This document shows positions 16,522 through 22,837 of a DNA stretch of 22,837 bases, one piece after another. Numbering within the stretch: position 1 is the stretch's first letter; each line of letters begins with the position of its first letter. Position numbers and translations under genes: made by a program. Location: positions 1-22,837 of the forward strand of contig CAZEDW010000054.1 of assembly GCA_964510955.1 (NCBI GenBank), in the 5' to 3' direction. The DNA comes from JAFLCM01 sp964510955. Lineage in GTDB: Bacteria > Planctomycetota > Phycisphaerae > Phycisphaerales > UBA1924. The notes under the pieces are model-generated. The model made no database searches, had not been told where the DNA came from, and saw nothing but the letters and a program-made list of their open reading frames with translations.

Positions 16522-17991
16522 ATGGGATGTTCGCGGAACGGTCGGGTTGAAGCCGGTCGATGGACGCTCGCCTCGGGCTTTGTGTTGACCGCGCTGTGCG
16601 GGTCGGCGTTTGCCCAGGACCAGACCACCCGCCAGCTCGAACGGGCGCTGCGCTCGGCCGACCAGTCCTGGCGGCTCAGGGTCGACCCGAGCCTCGGCGT
16701 CGCCGAGCGGTCGCAGTTCGACTTCGGCGGCTCGCTCAGCCTGTTCTTCCTGAATCTGAACGACAGCAGCGGCAACCACCGCCGGCTGCTGCAGCCCGAG
16801 ATGCAGCTGTACGGTCGGGCGTCGATCGACGGCGTGCATGATTTCTTCGTGCGCTCACGGTTCCAGTACCGCGACTTCTCGACCGGCGACAGCTTCGATG
16901 ACCGCGGCGACCGCTGGACGACGCCGTTCCTCGACCGCTACGTCTACGAGTTCGACGCCGCGCGGGCCGCGGCGGCGTACCAGGGCAAGCGCACCGACTG
17001 GAACTTCAACCTCAAGATCGGCCGGCAGTTCGTCGACTGGGCCGAGGGCGTGGTGCTCTCGGAAAACCTGTACGCCGTGCGACCCACGATCACGCTGGGG
17101 CGCTGGAGCATCGAGGGCCTGGCGGGCGTCACGCCCGCCGACCGCAGCGTGACCGACTGGGATTCGTCGCGCGCGGGGTTCAATCACGACACCAAGCGCG
17201 GCTACTTCGGGGCCAACGTCGCGTACACGTTCCAGAACGCGACGCGGGCGTTCGCGTATTTCCTGCACGAGCAGGACTTCAACGACGAGGACCGCCCGCG
17301 TGCCGCGCTGGGTGTCCCGGTGGACTTCAACTACGACGCCGACTATGCCGGTGTCGGCATCGACGGCACCATCGGGCGCAACTGGGCTTACCTGGGCGAG
17401 TTTGTGTACGAGTTCGGCAACTCCCGGTCCGACCCTGTCCAGGGTGTCGGCGGCGCCCAGACGCGGGAAGACATCTCGGCGTTCGCCTTCCGCGGACAAG
17501 TGACCTACCTGCCGCTCGATACCTGGCAGACCCGCGTCCAGGGCGAGCTCCTGCTGGCATCGGGCGACGACGACCGCCTGAGCACCACCTCGGGCACCGT
17601 GGGCGGCAACCGGCCCGGCACCAAGGACAAGGCCTTCAACTCGCTGGGGTTCGTCAACACCGGCCTGGCCTTCTCGCCCACGCTCAGCAATCTCATCACC
17701 GTCCGCGCGGGGGTGGCCACGTTCCCGTTCAACAGCATCCGCGAGCTCGAGCAGCTCCAGCTCGGCCTGGACGTGCTGGTGCACAACAAGTTCGACTCCG
17801 GCGCCCCGATCGAAGAGCCCACCAAGGACAGCAGCTACCTGGGCACCGAGATCGACTTCTCGATCAACTACCGCGTGACCTCCGACTTCGCGGCTATCTT
17901 CCGCTACGGCGCGTTCTTCCCGGGCAACGCGATCACCGGCGAGACCGAGGTGCGGAACTTCGTGTTCACCGGGTTCACGCTGTCGTTCTGA
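16522..17991 (+). CDS. Outer-membrane beta-barrel protein (alginate-export/porin-like)
   Basis: A 489-residue exported protein. Signal peptide about 1-31 (ASGFVLTALCGSAFA, then QDQ). The mature part is a run of alternating amphipathic strands with many aromatic residues and Asp/Arg/Asn-rich turns (FDFGGSLSLFFLNLND, FFVRSRFQYRDFSTGD, WNFNLKIGRQFVDWAEG, GYFGANVAYTFQN, WAYLGEFVYEFGNSR). It ends in phenylalanine (FVFTGFTLSF), the signal read by the BAM machinery. Overall appearance fits the alginate-export or large porin superfamily; the substrate is not known. GGAGG (16509-16513) stands eight bases before the ATG at 16522. It is the first gene of a same-strand run with a lipoprotein, a CHASE2 cyclase and a FecR-domain gene, and has a strong promoter candidate upstream. 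Confidence 0.85.
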   Translation: MGCSRNGRVEAGRWTLASGFVLTALCGSAFAQDQTTRQLERALRSADQSWRLRVDPSLGVAERSQFDFGGSLSLFFLNLNDSSGNHRRLLQPEMQLYGRASIDGVHDFFVRSRFQYRDFSTGDSFDDRGDRWTTPFLDRYVYEFDAARAAAAYQGKRTDWNFNLKIGRQFVDWAEGVVLSENLYAVRPTITLGRWSIEGLAGVTPADRSVTDWDSSRAGFNHDTKRGYFGANVAYTFQNATRAFAYFLHEQDFNDEDRPRAALGVPVDFNYDADYAGVGIDGTIGRNWAYLGEFVYEFGNSRSDPVQGVGGAQTREDISAFAFRGQVTYLPLDTWQTRVQGELLLASGDDDRLSTTSGTVGGNRPGTKDKAFNSLGFVNTGLAFSPTLSNLITVRAGVATFPFNSIRELEQLQLGLDVLVHNKFDSGAPIEEPTKDSSYLGTEIDFSINYRVTSDFAAIFRYGAFFPGNAITGETEVRNFVFTGFTLSF

Positions 17992-18053
17992 TCCCCTCCC
18001 CGCATCCTTCGCGTTCCCCGCGCCCCCGCGGTGATTCCCCGAGATGCCCGCTC

Positions 18054-18836
18054 ATGAAGACCAAGATTCTCATCTCAGTTCTGGTTTGCCTCTCCGCCGC
18101 CGCCTGCCAGCGGACGGTGGTCCGCCAACCCTTGGCGATCGACGAGCTTGACCCCGCCGACACCTCCAAGCAGATGGAGTTCTGGCACAACCTTCCGGGC
18201 CGCTCGGCGGTCAGCAACAACGAGGGCCTGCACGGCCTGCTCCTGTTCGTCGACAATAAGGACGAGGCCAAGAACTACCCCGAGCGCGTGGCCGCCGCCA
18301 AGGCCAAGGGATGGCTGCCGGACGACTTTGACGAGCCCGGCGACCTGGTCATGCAGCGGGGAACCCTGGCCCGGGCCGTTGCCAAGGCCTCGGATATCAA
18401 GGGCGGGGTGATGATGCGGATCACCAACGGCAGCGCGCGGTACGCCGAGCGTGAGCTGGAGTATCTCCGGATCATGGGCCCCGGCACGCAGCAGCAGGCG
18501 GTGAGCGGCCTGGACTATGTCGGCGTGATCTCGAAGATGCAGGACTACCTCGCCATCGAGGAGGTCCGTGCCGCGAGCAAGAAGCCGACGTCGCGCATCC
18601 GCCCCGTGGCGCCGCGCGAGGAGAACTATGGCGGCGCCGCCGCCCCCGCCCCCGGGTCCGGCGCCAAGCCCGCCGATGGGGCCGCCCCCCCGAGCGGCGC
18701 ACAGCCCGAGACACCCAAGTCCGACGCCCCCGCGGAACAGCCCAGGACCGCTGAACCCGGCGCGGCGAACCCCGCAGCCACTCCCGCCCCCGCCCCCGCC
18801 CCCGCGCCCAGCGAGCCGCCAAAGCAGCAGAACTGA
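18054..18836 (+). CDS. Proline/alanine-rich lipoprotein of unknown function
   Basis: A 260-residue protein with a short signal (MKTKILISVLVCLSAAAC) and a probable lipobox cysteine at residue 18, so a lipid-anchored envelope protein. Residues about 30-180 form a folded domain I do not recognise (FWHNLPGRSAVSNNEGLHGL, LVMQRGTLARAVAKASD, ERELEYLRIMGPGTQQQA, YVGVISKMQDYLAIEEV). The QRGTLA segment faintly recalls the 'TRGE.A' part of SLH repeats, but this is weak. Residues about 195-260 are disordered and rich in Pro, Ala and Glu, encoded in part by a tandem GCCCCC repeat (18786-18807), and could span the periplasm or touch peptidoglycan. It lies 62 bases after the barrel gene and 69 before the cyclase gene, so all three are probably co-transcribed. 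Confidence 0.75.
   Translation: MKTKILISVLVCLSAAACQRTVVRQPLAIDELDPADTSKQMEFWHNLPGRSAVSNNEGLHGLLLFVDNKDEAKNYPERVAAAKAKGWLPDDFDEPGDLVMQRGTLARAVAKASDIKGGVMMRITNGSARYAERELEYLRIMGPGTQQQAVSGLDYVGVISKMQDYLAIEEVRAASKKPTSRIRPVAPREENYGGAAAPAPGSGAKPADGAAPPSGAQPETPKSDAPAEQPRTAEPGAANPAATPAPAPAPAPSEPPKQQN
18786..18807 (+). repeat. Tandem GCCCCC repeat inside the lipoprotein gene
   Basis: Between three and four copies of GCCCCC encode Pro-Ala units near the C-terminus. The unit is six bases, so copy-number change keeps the frame and only alters linker length. Confidence 0.7.
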
Positions 18837-18905
18837 GCGATCTCCGAGCCGCGCGGCGGAGGCCGCCCAGCGTTCATCCGCAGGCTCCAGTAGGCCCAAG
18901 GACTC

Positions 18906-21806
18906 ATGGAAGACTCCAAGGCCAGCCCGTCATCTGTCGCCCGCGCGCAAGGCGGCGCCGCTGCGCCGACGCCGAAGAAGAACCGCGCGGAGCTGATCGC
19001 GCGGGTTCAGTGGGGGATCGGGCTGCTGATCACCGGCGCGCTGATGGCGATGTGGGGACAAGGTTGGACGCAGCGGGCGGAACTACCGCTGCTCGACTGG
19101 TTCACCTCATCCTTTCATAGCGCCGCCACGCCGCCAAGTGATTCACTCGCGATGATCATCATCGACGACCCGGCGCTCCAGACCGTGGGGCGGTGGCCTT
19201 GGTCGCGTCAGCGACTCGCTCAGATGATCGATGAGCTCAGGCGGGCGGGCGCCGATACGGTGGCGCTCGACTTGTATTTGGATGACCCGGAACTCCCGCA
19301 CCTTGTCGAGAACCGGTGGGACCCCTCGAAGCACCGCATAGTCGATGGCGACCGGCTCTTCGCCGATGCCATCAAGGCGCATGGTCGTGTTGTGCTCGGG
19401 GCTACTTTTCCCTTCGTTGGCGACGAGGAAGAGGAGGAGGCAACGGGCCGGCGCATCAAGCGGGTTTCGTTTCAGAAGGCATGGGACGCCATACAACGAG
19501 ACCTTCATACTGACGGTGCCGAACTCAAGCAGTTTCTTGATAGCGATGAACGTCAGGCTGACACGTCGGTGGGATTGGACGATCTCAAAACCAAGCTGGC
19601 TTGGGCCAAGCTTCTTCACAACCGTCTCGGTTCGTTCTCCGTGCAGGCGCCCGATGCCATGAAGGGATGGCCCGAGTCGAACGCGCCGCGCCCGGCAACT
19701 CCCGTGCTTTTGGAGTCGTGCTTCGGCCTTGGCTCTGTTTCCGCCAAGGGAACCGACGACATTGACGGCGTGATGCGTCGAATGCCGTTGTGGGTCCAAT
19801 ATCGTGACCGCTTGTTTCCAACGCTGGGGCTCGCCTCCGTCGCCGCGTTTCTCCGGGTACCCATTTCTGAAATCCAAGTGGGTGATCAAGCAACGGTGTT
19901 GCCCGCCCGCAACGGCGGTGTCCGCCTGGAGACACACACGGCTGATCTCTTGAAGCTACCGGACACCAACGGACTGGTCTTCATGGCCTGGCCGAACGGC
20001 GAAGGCTACATGCACCAGTTCTCCCCCGCCCGCAGCGCCATTGTGGGGGGCAAGCCAGCTATCGCTACGCCATCAGAAGACGCCCCGTCCTCGGTCAAGT
20101 TTCCGCCGGGCGAAGAGGTTCCGATAGGCAAGGTGCTCGACCCGGTGCTCGCTGCAGAAAAAATCACTCGAAACATCACGGATCTCAACATAGCCCTGCG
20201 TGCCGCGAACGCCAAACTCCCCTTCATCGATGATCAGGCGAAGTTCTTTGAGCGGTCCGCGGCTCTGGAACGAACAAGTCCGGACGACCCGGGATGGCGA
20301 AGCCTGTATGACGAGCACGCCGCACGTTGGCTGAAATACCAGAAGGAAGCGGCGAGCTTTGCGGAGGACCTCGCCAAGGAGAACTCGCCCAGTGCTTCGG
20401 ATCAAGACAACCTCGCAAACATGCGCGGCGTCGTGGCCACAATTGACAGCGTTATGCGCGAGGTAGATTCGGCTCAGCGCAACATCGCGGACCTTCGCGC
20501 CGGCTTGCGCCAGAGACTTTCGGGCAAGCTCTGCCTCATGGGATGGATCGCCACCGCGTCCATTTCAGACTTCGTCAAAACGAGCATCGCGGTCAAAACA
20601 CCCGGTCCGTATCTCCACGCGGTCGTCGCCAACAGCTTGTTGACGGGCTACCAGAAGCTGGTGAGTGCTCCGAGCGTGCGATTCACGAACTACGCAGCAA
20701 TACTCGTGATGGGGGTCATTGGAACTCTCATCGCGGTCCGAATGGACGTGACCATTTCGCCTATAGCCCTCCTGCTCAGCTTGGGGGCGTGGGTGGCGAT
20801 CGCGGCACTCGTACTGTTTGATCGACGCAACATGCTCGTAGCGTCATCGACTCCCATGATCTCCGCCTCCGCCTCCTGGCTCGGCATCACCCTGCACCGC
20901 CTGCTATTCGAGCAGCGCTCACGCAAACAGACCGAAGCCCGCTTCCGCTCCTACGTCTCCCCCGACGTCGTCGACATCCTCGTCAACAACCCCGAGCTGC
21001 AGAGCATGGCGCCCACGCGCCGCGAGCTCACCATCATGTTCTCCGACGTCGCCAACTGGACCACCCTCACCGAGCGGCTGGGCACCGAGGGCATCTACAA
21101 GTTCCTCTCCAAATACCTGGGCGAGATGACGGACATCATCCAGCGCAACAAGGCCACGCTGGACAAGTACCTCGGCGACGGCATCATGGCGTTCTGGGGC
21201 GCTCCCATCGAGGACCCCGATCACGCCAAGAACGCCGCCATCGCCTGCGTCGAGATGGTCAAGCGGCTCGATGAGATGAACCGCAAGGGGGAGTTCGGCG
21301 ACGCCGGCACCGTGGAGGTGCGATTCGGGATCGCGACCGGCGAGGTCAACGTCGGCGACTTCGGCAACCCGCCGCACAAGTCCGCCTACACCGTGATCGG
21401 CGACGCGGTCAATCTCTCTGCGCGGCTGGAATCATCCAACAAGCAGTTCGGCACCTCAATCCTGATGACCAAGCGGGTGGTTGACTTGTCCCGGGCCGAA
21501 GTGCTGTTCCGGCCCATCGGCCGGATCGTTGTCAAGGGCAAGACCGAGTACGAAGAGCTGTACGAGCTCATCGGCGACCGCCAGCCCAAGGGCGAGCGCA
21601 CCCGGGCGTGGATCGACCTGACCAACCAGGCGATCGCTGCCTATCAGAAGGGCGACTTGGACGCGGCCGAGGCGGCGTTCCATCGCATGGCCGACGACTT
21701 TGACGACGGCAAGCTCGCCAAGCTCTACCTCCACGCCATCGACGACCTCCGCAAGTCCGGCATCCCCGAAGGTTGGGAAGGAACCCTTGTCCTGACCGAG
21801 AAATAG
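18906..21806 (+). CDS. CHASE2-domain class III adenylate/guanylate cyclase
   Basis: A 966-residue inner-membrane receptor cyclase. One helix (about 32-50) leads into an extracytoplasmic CHASE2 sensor (about 60-585; MIIIDDPALQTVGRWPWSR, then DTVALDLYLDDPE, ending GPYLHAVVANSLLTGY). Three helices follow (about 595-612, 616-637, 645-665), then the cytoplasmic cyclase domain (about 700-890). Metal-binding aspartates D714 (MFSDVANWT) and D758 (KYLGDGIMAFWG), Lys754, Thr829 (YTVIGDAVNL), Asn836 and Arg840 are present, so an active class IIIb-like enzyme is expected, cAMP more likely than cGMP. A short helical tail (about 898-950) follows. The CHASE2 domain is much enlarged: about 375-535 is a charged helical insert, and 170-260 is also longer than usual. 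Codon use in the sensor differs from that in the cyclase. The start has AAGGA only three bases upstream. Sits between lipoprotein and FecR genes. Confidence 0.95.
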   Translation: MEDSKASPSSVARAQGGAAAPTPKKNRAELIARVQWGIGLLITGALMAMWGQGWTQRAELPLLDWFTSSFHSAATPPSDSLAMIIIDDPALQTVGRWPWSRQRLAQMIDELRRAGADTVALDLYLDDPELPHLVENRWDPSKHRIVDGDRLFADAIKAHGRVVLGATFPFVGDEEEEEATGRRIKRVSFQKAWDAIQRDLHTDGAELKQFLDSDERQADTSVGLDDLKTKLAWAKLLHNRLGSFSVQAPDAMKGWPESNAPRPATPVLLESCFGLGSVSAKGTDDIDGVMRRMPLWVQYRDRLFPTLGLASVAAFLRVPISEIQVGDQATVLPARNGGVRLETHTADLLKLPDTNGLVFMAWPNGEGYMHQFSPARSAIVGGKPAIATPSEDAPSSVKFPPGEEVPIGKVLDPVLAAEKITRNITDLNIALRAANAKLPFIDDQAKFFERSAALERTSPDDPGWRSLYDEHAARWLKYQKEAASFAEDLAKENSPSASDQDNLANMRGVVATIDSVMREVDSAQRNIADLRAGLRQRLSGKLCLMGWIATASISDFVKTSIAVKTPGPYLHAVVANSLLTGYQKLVSAPSVRFTNYAAILVMGVIGTLIAVRMDVTISPIALLLSLGAWVAIAALVLFDRRNMLVASSTPMISASASWLGITLHRLLFEQRSRKQTEARFRSYVSPDVVDILVNNPELQSMAPTRRELTIMFSDVANWTTLTERLGTEGIYKFLSKYLGEMTDIIQRNKATLDKYLGDGIMAFWGAPIEDPDHAKNAAIACVEMVKRLDEMNRKGEFGDAGTVEVRFGIATGEVNVGDFGNPPHKSAYTVIGDAVNLSARLESSNKQFGTSILMTKRVVDLSRAEVLFRPIGRIVVKGKTEYEELYELIGDRQPKGERTRAWIDLTNQAIAAYQKGDLDAAEAAFHRMADDFDDGKLAKLYLHAIDDLRKSGIPEGWEGTLVLTEK

Positions 21807-21807
21807 T

Positions 21808-21836
21808 GTGACACGCGGGCCGGCCGTCTTTACACT
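21808..21836 (+). promoter_or_regulatory. Sigma70-type promoter candidate for the FecR-domain gene
   Basis: GTGACA (21808-21813, five of six), a 17-base spacer, then TACACT (21831-21836, four of six), starting two bases after the cyclase stop. It would give a leader of about 75 bases, so the FecR gene may be expressed both with and without the cyclase. Confidence 0.5.
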
Positions 21837-21918
21837 CCCCGCCCGAGATCCTCACCGGCCCCCCGATCCCCACCAAGCGCGCCAGCCCCGTGGCGCGGAC
21901 ATGAGCACGAGGCTCAGC

Positions 21919-22837
21919 ATGAAGCGAGACTGGCGACTGCCGATTTTCGTCACCGGATTCACCCTGGCGCTTTCGCCGGGTCACTTGGCGCTGGGCGCGC
22001 GCCCCATGGAGCGCGCGAGGTTCCAGGACGCCGGCGGCGGCGCCCCCGGAGCCCCCGGAGCCCCCGGGACCCCCGCCGGCACCGCCCAGGCGGCGGGCCA
22101 GGCCAGCGCCAACCGCGCCGTGGTCGTGAGCGTTGAGGGCATCGTGCAGACGCGCCCCAACGGCGACGCACCGTGGGTCCCGGCCCAGGTCGGCATGGCC
22201 GTGCCCGAGGGCGGGCAGTTCCGTACGGGCGCCAGGAGCAAGGTCATCGTCCGCATCGGCGAGGCCCAGCTCGTCACCATCGACCGGCTCGGCGTGGCCA
22301 CGCTCGATCAGGCCATCAAGGACAACGGCGTTGACAAGACCCAGGTAGACCTCCCCTACGGACGCGTCCAGTTCAACGTCACCAGCACCAAGTTCGCCAA
22401 CGACTTCCAGATCAAGGCCCCCGACGCCACCCTCGCCGTCAAGGGCACCGAGGGCGGGATGGAAGTCATCGGCGGCCAGCCCACCCAGAGCTTCGGCGCC
22501 GAAGGCAACACTGGGACGATCAACGTCACCTATCCCGACGGCACCTCGGGGAACATCACCGACGACGGCCAGAGCAACCCGGAAAACCCGAGCCCGGGCC
22601 AGGTCGACGTCGGTGGCACCCAGCTCGATACGGGCAACTCCGGCGCGCGCGAGGGTGATGAGACCCAGGTGGTGAATCGCTCAACGGGCGGCGGCGAGCC
22701 CATCAACCAGACCACAAACTCAAACCAGGCGACCGGCGGAACCGACAACGGCGAGCAGCCGCCGCCCGGCAGCCCTCCCCCGCCACCTCCGCCCCCGCCT
22801 CCGCCCCCACCCCCACCACCTCCTCCTCCGCCCCCGC
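21919..22837 (+). CDS. Exported FecR-domain protein (3' end missing)
   Basis: An open frame of 306 codons to the window edge. The signal peptide (about 1-27, RDWRLPIFVTGFTLALSP) is followed by a short collagen-like stretch of four Gly-X-Pro units (about 41-52), then a FecR domain (about 66-185: VVVSVEGIVQTRPNGDAPWV, GQFRTGARSKVIVRIGEAQL, VQFNVTSTKFANDFQIKAPD, TLAVKGTEGG). The FecR fold is a periplasmic beta-domain found in iron-signal transducers and in LysM/FecR envelope proteins. The rest is Gly/Asn/Thr-rich and ends in at least 21 consecutive prolines (22774-22836) that run off the window. There is no anti-sigma zinc finger, so it is not a classic FecR anti-sigma factor. GAGG (21909-21912) favours the ATG at 21919; an in-frame ATG at 21901 is the alternative. 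Neighbouring a CHASE2 cyclase suggests shared envelope sensing. Confidence 0.87.
   Translation, partial: MKRDWRLPIFVTGFTLALSPGHLALGARPMERARFQDAGGGAPGAPGAPGTPAGTAQAAGQASANRAVVVSVEGIVQTRPNGDAPWVPAQVGMAVPEGGQFRTGARSKVIVRIGEAQLVTIDRLGVATLDQAIKDNGVDKTQVDLPYGRVQFNVTSTKFANDFQIKAPDATLAVKGTEGGMEVIGGQPTQSFGAEGNTGTINVTYPDGTSGNITDDGQSNPENPSPGQVDVGGTQLDTGNSGAREGDETQVVNRSTGGGEPINQTTNSNQATGGTDNGEQPPPGSPPPPPPPPPPPPPPPPPPPPP
22774..22836 (+). repeat. Polyproline-coding tract at the window edge
   Basis: Twenty-one proline codons in a row, using CCT, CCC, CCG and CCA, continuing past the window. Mixed codons argue against simple slippage and for selection on the peptide. Translating it would need elongation factor P. 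Confidence 0.85.

Noticed and set aside
21919..22837. FecR protein as an iron-responsive anti-sigma factor
   Set aside because: No ECF sigma gene or TonB receptor is nearby and no N-terminal anti-sigma domain is present. It has a cleavable-type signal peptide instead.

Overview
The window is a GC-rich bacterial chromosome segment. The best guess is Planctomycetota, probably class Phycisphaerae. The clues are a secreted protein with a PEP-CTERM-like VPTPG...RRRR tail, a subtilase ending in dockerin-like EF-hand repeats, an envelope rich in outer-membrane and FecR proteins, and mixed use of Shine-Dalgarno sites. This taxonomy is inference. No 16S gene, tRNA, insertion sequence, phage gene or CRISPR array is visible.

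Layout. 1-593 (-): 5' part of a DegT/DnrJ-type sugar aminotransferase, cut by the window edge. 714-1484 (-): octanoyltransferase LipB. 1571-3259 (+): glutamyl-tRNA synthetase GltX with an insert after KMSKR. 3261-4397 (-): membrane-anchored double zinc-ribbon protein (YdjG-like). 4496-5527 (+): HupE/UreJ-family membrane protein. 5558-6658 (-): SPFH-GYF protein (YdjI-like). 7002-7409 and 7519-7986 (-): two Hsp20 small heat-shock proteins, divergent from clpB at 8346-10982 (+), forming a protein-quality-control locus. 11292-12554 (+): HTH protein with a helical-repeat body, translationally coupled by an ATGA overlap to a 153-residue secreted PEP-CTERM-like protein (12551-13012). 13100-16114 (-): large secreted subtilase. 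16522 to the end (+): outer-membrane beta-barrel, proline-rich lipoprotein, CHASE2 class III nucleotide cyclase, and a FecR-domain protein running off the window in a polyproline tract.

How the genes may work together. Hsp20 proteins hold unfolding proteins and ClpB disaggregates them. The zinc-ribbon and SPFH proteins resemble partners of a Bacillus membrane-stress system. The last four genes span outer membrane, periplasm, inner membrane and cytoplasm, and look like an envelope-sensing unit with cyclic-nucleotide output. The HTH-helical-repeat gene fused by overlap to a secreted protein resembles the layout of RRNPP quorum-sensing cassettes. These last two loci are the best candidates for undescribed biology.

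Several intrinsic terminators, two promoter candidates and several inverted repeats could be read directly. Many long antisense ORFs are artefacts of high GC content and were left out.
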